From Bacteroidales bacterium (GTDB lineage: Bacteria; Bacillota; Clostridia; Lachnospirales; Lachnospiraceae), in assembly GCA_023664535.1 (NCBI GenBank), contig JAMPFJ010000007.1, positions 1-64,000 on the forward strand: a DNA stretch of 64,000 nt. Direction: 5' to 3'. The notes below the pieces were generated by a model, which saw only the letters and a program-made list of their open reading frames with translations, did no database searches and was not told the origin of the DNA. A program made the position numbers and the translations under genes. This document shows positions 52,625-60,602 of this stretch, in pieces. Numbering within the stretch: the stretch's first letter is position 1; every line of letters starts with the position of its first letter.

Positions 52625-53453
52625 AAAGTTTTTGATTGGTTGTCTGTGCTGTATCGCTCTGGTTTTTAGCGCCTGTGGGCGGGAAAATCCGGATACATCG
52701 AAGTCCGGAACGGAGGAAACCGCCCCGGTCAATGAAAACTATGTGGAAGAGCTTCGGGAAAAGGGGCATCTGACCGTGGGCTGCAAGATGGATGTGCCGA
52801 ATCTGGGATTTTATGACAGCGAAACAGATACATGGTCCGGACTGGAGGTAGAGCTTGCCTGGCAGACAGCGGCAAATCTGTTTGAAGTCAGCGTGGAAGA
52901 GGCAAAAGAACAGAAATTAGTGGAATTTGTAGGAGTAACCGTGGCTGACCGTGAGGAAAAGCTGGAATCGGGCGAGGTGGACTGTCTTTTCGCCACCTAT
53001 ACCATTACGAAGGAGCGGGAGGAACGGTTTGCTTTTTCGACCAGTTATTATACGGATTATATTGGATTGCTGGTCAATACTTCAGGGGAAAATGCAAACT
53101 CTCTGGGCAGCAGTGAGATACGTTCTCTTGCCGATTTGGACGGAAAATATATTGGCGTTCCCAGAAATGCAACGACCAGAGAGGCTTTTTTGAAGTATAT
53201 TGATACCATGAATGCAGTGAAGGTAAACCCGATTTTCTGTGAATATGAGAGTTACGATGCACTTTTTAAAGCATTAAAGGACGGGAATATCGACGTGATG
53301 TCCGTGGATGTCAGTATTTTAAATGGTTATGTGGACGATACCACGGTGATTCTGGGAGACCGTTTTGGCGGACAGTATTATGGAGCGGCTGTAAAGAAAG
53401 AAAATGTGGGATTACTGGATTTCATCAATCAGGCAGTCGGCGGGGAATCCTGA
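52617..53453 (+). CDS. Solute-binding lipoprotein (SBP_bac_3), coupled to the symporter
   Basis: 278 residues. A lipoprotein signal ends in LVFSACGREN. The mature part is a two-lobe SBP_bac_3 fold: LREKGHLTVGCKMDVPNLGF, then ADREEKLESGEVDCLFATYTI and LADLDGKYIGVPRNATTRE. This family normally serves ABC amino-acid importers, but no ABC permease or ATPase gene is adjacent. ATG 52617 lies inside the symporter reading frame with GGAGG upstream, so translation is coupled. Confidence 0.9.
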   Translation: MNKKFLIGCLCCIALVFSACGRENPDTSKSGTEETAPVNENYVEELREKGHLTVGCKMDVPNLGFYDSETDTWSGLEVELAWQTAANLFEVSVEEAKEQKLVEFVGVTVADREEKLESGEVDCLFATYTITKEREERFAFSTSYYTDYIGLLVNTSGENANSLGSSEIRSLADLDGKYIGVPRNATTREAFLKYIDTMNAVKVNPIFCEYESYDALFKALKDGNIDVMSVDVSILNGYVDDTTVILGDRFGGQYYGAAVKKENVGLLDFINQAVGGES

Positions 53454-53464
53454 TAGAACCTAAA

Positions 53465-53537
53465 ATTTCCCCTATTTGACCTGTCTTTTGTGCATTATGT
53501 AAAATTATTTCGAAAAAATTTAGAAATTTTTACTTTT
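53465..53537 (+). repeat. 73-bp direct repeat, copy B
   Basis: Matches copy A (48832-48904) at about 64 of 73 positions in the same orientation. It lies 6 bp upstream of the cold-shock promoter -35. Confidence 0.75.
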
Positions 53538-53543
53538 ATTCCA

Positions 53544-53572
53544 TTGACTTTCATTTTCATGGATGTTAGACT
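53544..53572 (+). promoter_or_regulatory. Promoter of the cold-shock gene
   Basis: TTGACT (53544-53549) and TAGACT (53567-53572) with 17 bp between. A leader of roughly 100 nt before the ATG is normal for csp mRNAs. Confidence 0.7.
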
Positions 53573-53676
53573 AGAATAGTATTTATAAAGCGTTAAAAGA
53601 TACCAATACATTTCTCGCTACATTTTGGTATTCACATTTGCCTCTATTGATACAAATACTTAAAGGAGGTACTTTT

Positions 53677-53883
53677 ATGAACAAAGGTACAGTAAAATGG
53701 TTTAACTCAACAAAAGGATTCGGTTTCATTACTAACAGCGAGACTGGCGAGGATGTATTCGTACATTTCTCTGGTATTGTTGCAGACGGATTTAAGACAC
53801 TCGAAGAAGGACAACCTGTAACATTTGATATTGAACAGGGTGCTAAAGGCGCACAGGCAGTTAATGTTTCTGTGATAGCTTAA
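53677..53883 (+). CDS. csp: Cold-shock protein (CspA family)
   Basis: 68 residues with the cold-shock domain motifs [15 protein letters not shown] (RNP1) and DVFVHFSGI (RNP2). It binds single-stranded RNA as a chaperone. AAAGGAGG precedes ATG 53677, and the codons are those of a highly expressed gene. A strong terminator follows. Confidence 0.95.
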   Translation: MNKGTVKWFNSTKGFGFITNSETGEDVFVHFSGIVADGFKTLEEGQPVTFDIEQGAKGAQAVNVSVIA

Positions 53884-53890
53884 TTTAAAT

Positions 53891-53934
53891 GGAGCCGTTG
53901 TACCGGAGCATTCCGTACACGGCTTCATTTTTTA
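53891..53934 (+). terminator. Intrinsic terminator of the cold-shock gene
   Basis: GGAGCCGTTGTACCGG pairs with CCGTACACGGCTTC (one bulge), followed by ATTTTTTAT. Confidence 0.85.
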
Positions 53935-54083
53935 TGCAAATCTCCATAGCCGGGCTCTGAAAAATCCGGCATTTCCTGTCTCTTCCGGGCAAAAAACTTC
54001 TTCTTTCAAAAATTTTATCCCGTTTTGAAAAAAATTGAAGACATTCTCTCCCACCCGTCGTTATAATAAGTGTAAGCAATCTG

Positions 54084-54626
54084 ATGGGAGGCGATAGTAT
54101 CACGGAAACTGAATATTTCGAGTATCTGCTGGATACCTACGGTAAGCTTGTCTGGTCAATCTGCTACAAAACCTGCAGCAATCCCTTTGATGCAGAGGAT
54201 TTGACCCAGGACGTATTCCTCTCCGCTTACCGCAATCTGGCGCATTTCGACCGGACATATGAAAAAGCATGGATTTGTAAAATTGCCTCCCGCAAGTGCC
54301 TTGATTTTTTGAAAAGCGCCGGCAGACGCGTCCTCCCCACAGAAGACACCTATTTGGAAAATGCCGGCGAAACGCCTTCCGTGGAAGATACCTACCTGGA
54401 AGCGGATACCTTAAACTCCCTTTTGGCTGCCTGCAACCGGTTAAAGCCTCCCTATGCACAGGTTGCCAGAATGCACTTTTATGAGGAACGGAGCGCAGGC
54501 GAAATCGCCCACATGACCGGTTCCAATATAAAAACCGTACAGACCCGGATTTACCGGGCAAAATCAATGCTGAAAAAGCTGTTGCAAAAAGAACGATTCC
54601 CCGAAGCAGAAAGGAGGTCGACATAG
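54084..54626 (+). CDS. ECF sigma factor (sigma-70 family)
   Basis: 180 residues. Region 2 has NPFDAEDLTQDVFLSAYRNL, and region 4 has RSAGEIAHMTGSNIKTVQTR. It probably directs an envelope stress regulon, since anti-sigma and membrane genes follow. The ATG at 54084 has no upstream ribosome binding site, while GGGAGGCG lies just inside, so the true start may be shorter or noncanonical. TATAAT at 54061-54066 could be its promoter. Its stop touches the next start. Confidence 0.88.
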   Translation: MGGDSITETEYFEYLLDTYGKLVWSICYKTCSNPFDAEDLTQDVFLSAYRNLAHFDRTYEKAWICKIASRKCLDFLKSAGRRVLPTEDTYLENAGETPSVEDTYLEADTLNSLLAACNRLKPPYAQVARMHFYEERSAGEIAHMTGSNIKTVQTRIYRAKSMLKKLLQKERFPEAERRST

Positions 54627-55091
54627 ATGGATTCAGAATGGATAAACCTGTTGTCCCAGATGGCAGATGCAAAAATTACCGATTCGGACTTTTCAAAAAT
54701 TGGAAATAAATTTAACGAACCGGAATGTACCCGCATGCCTGCTTATTTAAAAGAGCAGATTATTACCCGCACTGCGCAGCCCGATATGCAGACCGCCGCA
54801 ATGCCAAAACGTTTTTCCAAACGTATGGAATTATTCCTGTACAGCTGTAAGGTCACGGCTGCAGTCGCCGCATGCCTGCTGCTTATGATTACTTTTTCCG
54901 TTACACAAAGCCGGCTAAGCGCTTTGCCGGAGGAAAAGAAGACACAGGCAGCCAGCGAATATCCGGCAGAAAGTATTTTGGGCACGATTACCGATTACCT
55001 GACAGACAAAAGCCGGTATATCACGGTTCAGCTTCAAAATTTCTCACATGACATTATGAAAAAAGAGCACAAAACGAAACAAAAACATTAA
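54627..55091 (+). CDS. Probable anti-sigma factor, single-pass membrane protein
   Basis: 154 residues. About 65 cytoplasmic residues, one membrane helix (FLYSCKVTAAVAACLLLMI), then a basic extracellular tail. No zinc anti-sigma motif is seen. The assignment rests on its position: its ATG begins directly after the sigma-factor stop, with AAGGAGG inside the sigma gene. A typical partner of ECF factors. Confidence 0.7.
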   Translation: MDSEWINLLSQMADAKITDSDFSKIGNKFNEPECTRMPAYLKEQIITRTAQPDMQTAAMPKRFSKRMELFLYSCKVTAAVAACLLLMITFSVTQSRLSALPEEKKTQAASEYPAESILGTITDYLTDKSRYITVQLQNFSHDIMKKEHKTKQKH

Positions 55092-55114
55092 CTATAAAAG
55101 AAATGGAGGTCATT

Positions 55115-55648
55115 ATGATGACAAAACAAAAAAGAGGTTTCGGCGTATTTTTCTTTTCCCTGATTCCGGGGGCAGGAGAACTCTATATGGGCTTTCAAAA
55201 AACGGGGCTGAGCATTATGTTCCTGTTCTGGGGCTGCATTGCCTGTGCATCCCTTTTAGGCTTCAATGCACTGATTTTCCTTCTTCCTATTATCTGGTTT
55301 TACAGTTTTTTTAACACACATAATCTGGCGTCCTTAACGGAAGAGGAATTCCATTCGGTAGAGGATAAGTTTATCCTCCCCACGGAGGGGCTTATTGAAA
55401 ACAGAGAACACTTCGTTAAGCAGTACCGCAATACGATGGCCATTATTCTGATTGTTCTTGGTATTTCCGGAGTATGGAACATTGCAATCTCATGGCTGAA
55501 CGAATTTTTACCGGAGCATATCTACTGGGAAATTGAACATCTGGGACATCAGCTTCCGACCATCGCCATCTCCATTATTATGATTGTCGTGGGGATTCGG
55601 CTGATTAAAGGAAAAAGAGAGGAGTTGAACAAGGATGAAAACGCATAA
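55115..55648 (+). CDS. Membrane protein in the ECF operon
   Basis: 177 residues with hydrophobic segments at about 10-27, 30-62, 112-130 and 150-167, and a loop rich in acidic residues. The start PGAGELYMGFQKTGLSIM resembles TM2-type small membrane proteins. Role unknown. ATG 55115 has ATGGAGG just upstream. It overlaps the next gene by 14 nt. Confidence 0.75.
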   Translation: MMTKQKRGFGVFFFSLIPGAGELYMGFQKTGLSIMFLFWGCIACASLLGFNALIFLLPIIWFYSFFNTHNLASLTEEEFHSVEDKFILPTEGLIENREHFVKQYRNTMAIILIVLGISGVWNIAISWLNEFLPEHIYWEIEHLGHQLPTIAISIIMIVVGIRLIKGKREELNKDENA

Positions 55649-55937
55649 AGTGGGAACCATTACCTTTGGCTGTGTGTTGATTGTTCTGGGAATACTGCTG
55701 ATTCTTCATCTGTTTATTCCCGCTCTGACCTATACCGCCATTTTGAATTACTGGCCGGTTACCCTCATCCTGCTGGGCATAGAAATACTTATGGCAAACT
55801 TCCGCAGTGAAAAAGTAACCTTCACTTATGACGGCTGGTCCATCCTTTTGATGTTCATGGTTCTGGGATTTACGATGTGCATGGGCATCCTTGACTGGAT
55901 GCTGGTAAACCTTCCCCAGCATGTTAACTGGTGGTAA
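55635..55937 (+). CDS. LiaF/LiaI-type transmembrane protein
   Basis: 100 residues with three to four membrane helices and the motif YWPVTLILLGIEILMANF, typical of LiaI-LiaF-like or DUF5668 membrane regions. Such proteins belong to envelope stress systems. It lacks the soluble LiaF C-terminal domain. Starts inside the upstream gene (GAGAGGAG before ATG), so translation is coupled. Confidence 0.75.
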   Translation: MKTHKVGTITFGCVLIVLGILLILHLFIPALTYTAILNYWPVTLILLGIEILMANFRSEKVTFTYDGWSILLMFMVLGFTMCMGILDWMLVNLPQHVNWW

Positions 55938-56031
55938 AGGTTTATCCCGCACATAATACCGGTGGCATTTTCTTCTCTTTTTTGGTATCATAAATATTAT
56001 ATTGATTTTATATTTCCAAAGGAGAAGTTCC

Positions 56032-57222
56032 ATGAAATTACCCGGTTTTTATTCCTCCGGCGAATTTGCGAAAATGGCGCATTTAACCGTCCGCACAATC
56101 CGCTTTTATGACAAACAGAATATCCTGAAGCCCTCTTATGTAAATGAAGCCGGCGCCCGGTTTTACACCGACGAGGATTTTGCCCGATTACAGCAGATTC
56201 TTCTGTTAAAGTATCTTGGATTTTCGTTGGAGGATATCCGGAATATGACCGTTAAGGATTCGGATTACCATATGCTGAGAAATTCTTTAAATCTCCAGCT
56301 TAAACTGGTTCACGACCGTATTGAACAAATGGAGCTGGTGGCAAAGGCGATTGAAGACACCACAAATGCCATCGACAACAATCAGGAAATTAACTGGAGC
56401 CAGATGCTAAACCTGATTCACCTTACCAATATGGAAAATACACTGAAAAGCCAGTACCAGAATGCCACCAACATTTCGGCGAGAATCAACCTGCATAAGC
56501 TCTATGCCGCCAATAAGCAGGGCTGGTTTCCCTGGCTGTACGCCCAATGCCGGATTAAGGACAGGATGAATATTTTAGAGCTTGGCTGCGGCAACGGCGC
56601 ACTGTGGCGGGAAAACTTTTCTTCTCTCCCCGCCAATATCCACATCCTGTTAAATGATATTTCCGAGGGAATGCTGCGGGATACCAAACGGGAAATTGAA
56701 GCACTGGAAAACACCACCGCTCCCCGGTTTCTCTACAATGCTTTCGACTGCCACCAAATCCCTTACGAGGATGCCTGCTTCGATTTAGTCATCGCCAACC
56801 ATGTCCTCTTTTACTGCAGCGAACTGACAAGCGTGCTTAGCGAAATCCGCCGGGTATTAAAACCGGGGGGCGTGTTTATCTGTAGTACTTATGGTGCTTC
56901 CCACATGAAAGAAATTACGGATTTGGTGCAGGGCTTTAACAGTCTGATTACCCTGTCTGCCGATAAACTCTACGAGCGTTTCGGACTGGAAAACGGAAAG
57001 GGCTTACTTGCGCCTTATTTTGCCGATATCCGGATGGAAATCTATGAGGATTCGCTGACGGTGAATCAGGCAGAGCCTTTAATTGAATATATCCTGTCCT
57101 GCCACGGCAATCAGAACCAGTACATTTTAGACAGATATAAGGATTTCCGTACCTATGTGGAAAAAAAGACAAAGAGCGGATTTTTCATCACAAAATACGC
57201 CGGTGCATTTATCTGCTCTTAG
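56032..57222 (+). CDS. MerR regulator fused to a SAM-dependent methyltransferase
   Basis: 396 residues. Residues 1-75 form a MerR winged HTH (YSSGEFAKMAHLTVRTIRFY, ARFYTDEDFARLQQI), then a long dimerisation helix (about 85-125). Residues 175-300 are a class I methyltransferase: ILELGCGNGALWREN, LNDISEGML, CFDLVIANHVLFY. The C-terminal 100 residues are helical. The methyltransferase may act as a sensor or an enzyme. Downstream, the rfbA promoter has the MerR-target spacer. AAAGGAG precedes ATG 56032. Confidence 0.85.
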   Translation: MKLPGFYSSGEFAKMAHLTVRTIRFYDKQNILKPSYVNEAGARFYTDEDFARLQQILLLKYLGFSLEDIRNMTVKDSDYHMLRNSLNLQLKLVHDRIEQMELVAKAIEDTTNAIDNNQEINWSQMLNLIHLTNMENTLKSQYQNATNISARINLHKLYAANKQGWFPWLYAQCRIKDRMNILELGCGNGALWRENFSSLPANIHILLNDISEGMLRDTKREIEALENTTAPRFLYNAFDCHQIPYEDACFDLVIANHVLFYCSELTSVLSEIRRVLKPGGVFICSTYGASHMKEITDLVQGFNSLITLSADKLYERFGLENGKGLLAPYFADIRMEIYEDSLTVNQAEPLIEYILSCHGNQNQYILDRYKDFRTYVEKKTKSGFFITKYAGAFICS

Positions 57223-57298
57223 CTTCTATATAACTCTTCCTTCGTTCATGTGCATCATTCATAGCGCATAAATCTAATACAATCTGCTTAGTATCCAT
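57209..57298 (-). CDS. Putative 29-residue protein
   Basis: A short frame, M-D-T-K-Q-I-V-L-D-L then a charged, helical C-terminus rich in Arg, Lys and Glu. It overlaps the last 14 bp of the MerR-methyltransferase gene. A very good SD, AGGAGAG, lies 5 bases upstream of ATG 57298, and a 9-bp inverted repeat overlaps a possible -10 (TATAAC) further upstream. Size makes it uncertain; no family is known. Confidence 0.45.
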   Translation of the reverse strand: MDTKQIVLDLCAMNDAHERRKSYIEAKSR

Positions 57299-57323
57299 TT
57301 CCACTCTCCTGATATGGATTTAT

Positions 57324-57354
57324 TCCCAATGTTCATTGTTATAACACATTGGGA
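57324..57354 (-). promoter_or_regulatory. Inverted repeat upstream of the small ORF
   Basis: TCCCAATGT/ACATTGGGA arms (57324-57332, 57346-57354) with a 13-bp spacer containing, on the minus strand, TATAAC. Operator or hairpin in the leader of the 57209-57298 frame. Confidence 0.4.
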
Positions 57355-57398
57355 GTAAAGTTGGAATAAAAATTTATCGTACATCCTGCAAAAAGTTC

Positions 57399-57429
57399 TT
57401 GCAGATGACGTTACGTCACCCTGTATAAT
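57399..57429 (+). promoter_or_regulatory. MerR-type promoter (19-bp spacer with palindrome) for the rhamnose operon
   Basis: TTGCAG (57399-57404) and TATAAT (57424-57429) are 19 bp apart, and the spacer holds the perfect palindrome TGACGTTACGTCA (57406-57418). Over-long spacers with central dyads are the hallmark of MerR-family activated promoters. The next gene on this strand is rfbA at 57559. Confidence 0.65.
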
Positions 57430-57558
57430 CCGGATAGTGGGGAAAGTCTGCCTGTCCACAGGAAAATTCCTCAACATATTTCACGAGCTTTATTTATGCA
57501 ATAACAAAAAGTGAACATACTAATTTACAAATGCAACACCAAAAGGAGGCATGATATC

Positions 57559-58455
57559 ATGAAGGGAATTATTTTAGCCGGCGGTTCAGGCACCCGTCTT
57601 TATCCGCTGACAATGGTAACGTCCAAACAACTGCTGCCAATCTATGACAAGCCGATGATTTATTATCCCATGTCCGTGTTAATGAATGCCGGAATCCGGG
57701 AAATCCTCATTATCTCCACCCCACAGGACACCCCAAGATTCCAGGAGCTTTTAGGCGACGGTCATCAGTTCGGCGTATCGCTTACCTATGCCGTCCAGCC
57801 AAGCCCGGACGGACTGGCACAGGCGTTTATTATCGGCGAGGACTTTATCGGCAGGGACACTGTGGCGATGGTATTAGGCGATAACATTTTTGCCGGCCAC
57901 GGTCTGAAAAAACGGCTGAAGGCTGCTTTACAAAATGCAGAAAGCGGTCAGGGCGCAACGGTATTCGGCTATTATGTTGATGACCCGGAACGTTTTGGTA
58001 TCGTGGAATTTAACACAGAGGGAAAAGCCGTCTCCATTGAGGAAAAGCCCGCTCATCCCAAGAGCAACTACTGTGTAACCGGTCTTTATTTTTATGACAA
58101 CAAGGTTGTAAACTATGCAAAGAACTTAAAACCCAGCGCCCGTGGCGAGCTGGAGATTACGGATTTGAACCGGATATATCTGGAAAAGGGAAATCTGAAT
58201 GTGGAATTACTGGGACAGGGCTTTACCTGGCTGGATACCGGAACCCATGAAAGTCTGGTGGAAGCCACCAACTTTGTAAAAACCATGGAAGACCACCAGC
58301 ACCGCAAGATTGCCTGTCTGGAAGAAATCGCCTATTTAAACGGTTGGATTTCCAGGGAAGACGTGCTAAACGTTTACGAGCTTCTCAAAAAAAACCAGTA
58401 CGGACAATACCTAAAGGATGTTTTGGACGGAAAATATCTGGATGTCCTGCACTAG
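57559..58455 (+). CDS. rfbA: Glucose-1-phosphate thymidylyltransferase
   Basis: 298 residues. The nucleotidyltransferase signature [27 protein letters not shown], and [10 protein letters not shown] are all present. It makes dTDP-glucose, the first step to dTDP-L-rhamnose. ATG 57559 is preceded by AAAGGAGG and starts at the family N-terminus; a 16-residue upstream extension is excluded. First gene of rfbA-rfbB-rfbD-rfbC. Confidence 0.96.
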   Translation: MKGIILAGGSGTRLYPLTMVTSKQLLPIYDKPMIYYPMSVLMNAGIREILIISTPQDTPRFQELLGDGHQFGVSLTYAVQPSPDGLAQAFIIGEDFIGRDTVAMVLGDNIFAGHGLKKRLKAALQNAESGQGATVFGYYVDDPERFGIVEFNTEGKAVSIEEKPAHPKSNYCVTGLYFYDNKVVNYAKNLKPSARGELEITDLNRIYLEKGNLNVELLGQGFTWLDTGTHESLVEATNFVKTMEDHQHRKIACLEEIAYLNGWISREDVLNVYELLKKNQYGQYLKDVLDGKYLDVLH

Positions 58456-58491
58456 ACCGACCATATTTTTTATGAAAAAGGAGAACATATT

Positions 58492-59511
58492 ATGACTATC
58501 ATCGTAACCGGCGGAGCCGGATTTATCGGAAGCAACTTTATCTTTCACATGCTGAACAAATACCCGGACTATCGGATTATCTGCCTGGACTGTCTGACCT
58601 ATGCCGGCAATTTGTCTACTCTTGCCTCTATAATGGACAATCCGAATTTCCGCTTTGTCAAGGAAAGCATTACCGACCGGGAGGCGGTTTACCGGTTATT
58701 TGAAGAGGAAAAACCCGATATTATCGTCAATTTTGCCGCAGAGAGCCATGTTGACCGCTCGATAGAAAATCCGGAGGTTTTTCTGGATACCAACATTAAA
58801 GGAACCGCTGTCCTGATGGATGCCTGCAGAAAATATGGTATTACCCGCTATCATCAAGTATCTACCGATGAGGTGTACGGAGACCTGCCCTTGGACAGGC
58901 CGGATTTATTCTTTACCGAGGAAACCCCTATCCACACCAGCAGTCCGTACAGCTCCTCCAAAGCTGCCGCCGATTTGTTGGTGCTGGCGTATCACAGAAC
59001 CTATGGACTCCCTGTAACCATCAGCCGATGCTCCAACAACTATGGTCCTTATCATTTTCCGGAAAAGCTGATTCCGCTGATGATTGCCAATGCGTTAAAC
59101 GATAAACCGCTTCCGGTATACGGAAAAGGCGAAAATGTCCGTGACTGGCTGTATGTCGAGGACCACTGTAAGGCTATCGATTTAATCATCCACCGCGGGC
59201 GAGTTGGCGAGGTCTACAATATTGGCGGGCACAACGAAATGACCAATATTGATATTGTAAAGATTATCTGCCGGGAGCTGGGCAAACCGGAAAGTTTAAT
59301 CACCTATGTTGCCGACCGTAAGGGACACGATATGCGTTACGCTATCGACCCCACCAAAATCCATAATGAGCTTGGCTGGCTGCCGGAAACCAAATTTGCA
59401 GACGGAATCAAAAAGACCATCCAGTGGTATCTGGATAACAAGGAATGGTGGGAAACCATCATTTCCGGGGAATACCAGAATTATTACGAAAAAATGTATA
59501 AAAACCGCTGA
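58492..59511 (+). CDS. rfbB: dTDP-glucose 4,6-dehydratase
   Basis: 339 residues, extended SDR. NAD-binding TGGAGFIGSNF, catalytic region HQVSTDEVYGDL with Thr-Asp-Glu, and YSSSKAAAD with the catalytic YxxxK. It converts dTDP-glucose to the 4-keto-6-deoxy sugar. AAAGGAG precedes ATG 58492. Confidence 0.96.
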   Translation: MTIIVTGGAGFIGSNFIFHMLNKYPDYRIICLDCLTYAGNLSTLASIMDNPNFRFVKESITDREAVYRLFEEEKPDIIVNFAAESHVDRSIENPEVFLDTNIKGTAVLMDACRKYGITRYHQVSTDEVYGDLPLDRPDLFFTEETPIHTSSPYSSSKAAADLLVLAYHRTYGLPVTISRCSNNYGPYHFPEKLIPLMIANALNDKPLPVYGKGENVRDWLYVEDHCKAIDLIIHRGRVGEVYNIGGHNEMTNIDIVKIICRELGKPESLITYVADRKGHDMRYAIDPTKIHNELGWLPETKFADGIKKTIQWYLDNKEWWETIISGEYQNYYEKMYKNR

Positions 59512-59558
59512 GATATCAATCCTCAGATAAATGCAAAAATAGGAAATGGAGATAATTT

Positions 59559-60500
59559 ATGAAAGTATTAGTTACCGGCGTTGCCGGTCAGTTAGGCCAT
59601 GACGTCATGAACGAATTAGCAAAACGCGGTATGGACGGTATTGGCAGTGATATTGCCGATACCTATAGCGGTGCGGCAGACAATACGGCAGTTACTTCCA
59701 TGCCTTATCTTCCCATCGATTTAACCGATGCGGAAGCCGTGCAGGCAAGGATTATTTTTGAACAGCCGGACGCCGTCATACACTGTGCGGCATGGACGGC
59801 TGTAGATGCCGCCGAGGAGGAGGAGAACCAGTCAAGGGTCAGAGGCATCAACTTTGCCGCAACCAAGCATATTGCTAAGGTATGCCATGAATTGGATATC
59901 CCGATGATGTACCTCTCCACGGATTACGTATTTGACGGGCAGGGAACCGAGCCCTGGAAGCCCGACTGCCAGGACTACCGTCCGCTTAATGTATACGGCT
60001 CCACCAAGCTTGCCGGAGAGCGTGCGGTTACTGCTAACCTGGAAAAATTTTTTATTGTACGAATTGCCTGGGTATTTGGTACTAACGGAAACAATTTCGT
60101 TAAAACCATGCTGAAGCTCGGTAAAAATCATAATCAGATTAAAGTAGTCAGCGACCAGATTGGCACTCCCACCTATACGTATGATTTAGCAAGGCTCCTT
60201 GTGGATATGATTCAAACCGATAAATACGGCTATTATCATGCAACCAATGAAGGCGGCTATATCAGCTGGTATGATTTTACCAGAGAAATTTTTAAGCAGG
60301 CTGTGGAGCTTGGACATAGGGAATACAGCGAAGAGCGGGTCAGCGTTATTCCTGTCACCACTGAGGAATACGGTATATCTAAAGCCGCCAGACCCTTTAA
60401 CAGCCGTCTGGACAAGAGCAAGCTTGCTGCCAGCGGATTTGAACCGTTGCCGGACTGGCGGGACGCATTAAAACACTATTTGCAACAAATCGAATTTTAA
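59559..60500 (+). CDS. rfbD: dTDP-4-dehydrorhamnose reductase
   Basis: 313 residues. TGVAGQLGHDV, AAWTAVDAAEEEE, LSTDYVFDG and catalytic YGSTKLAGE match RfbD. It performs the last, NADPH-dependent step to dTDP-L-rhamnose. A divergent paralogue is at 50449. A 54-bp MITE remnant lies between it and rfbC. ATG 59559 follows GGAAATGGAG. Confidence 0.95.
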   Translation: MKVLVTGVAGQLGHDVMNELAKRGMDGIGSDIADTYSGAADNTAVTSMPYLPIDLTDAEAVQARIIFEQPDAVIHCAAWTAVDAAEEEENQSRVRGINFAATKHIAKVCHELDIPMMYLSTDYVFDGQGTEPWKPDCQDYRPLNVYGSTKLAGERAVTANLEKFFIVRIAWVFGTNGNNFVKTMLKLGKNHNQIKVVSDQIGTPTYTYDLARLLVDMIQTDKYGYYHATNEGGYISWYDFTREIFKQAVELGHREYSEERVSVIPVTTEEYGISKAARPFNSRLDKSKLAASGFEPLPDWRDALKHYLQQIEF

Positions 60501-60508
60501 CCGCAGTT

Positions 60509-60519
60509 AATTTTATTAG
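60509..60519. repeat. 11-bp target duplication, left side of the MITE remnant
   Basis: AATTTTATTAG; the copy at 60574-60584 differs at one base. Confidence 0.65.
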
Positions 60520-60573
60520 CAGATAATTGCGAAACTCTGTTTTTGCTAACATCCGTTGTATAACAATTACCTA
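60520..60573. mobile_element. 54-bp deletion derivative of the 25705-25914 MITE
   Basis: The first about 44 bases closely match the left end of the 25705 element (ATAATTGCGAAACTCTGTTT, CGTTGTA), and the last ten are the right end CAATTACCTA. The middle of the element is missing. It is flanked by 11-bp near-identical direct repeats, the same duplication length as the larger copy. It sits between rfbD and rfbC. Confidence 0.75.
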
Positions 60574-60584
60574 AATTTCATTAG
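60574..60584. repeat. 11-bp target duplication, right side of the MITE remnant
   Basis: AATTTCATTAG, one mismatch to 60509-60519. Confidence 0.65.
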
Positions 60585-60602
60585 ATTAGTGAGGAAATAG
60601 AC

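Noticed and set aside
54100..54672. 190-codon open frame antisense to the ECF sigma gene
   Set aside because: No motif, no ribosome binding site, and the sense strand encodes an unmistakable sigma factor.
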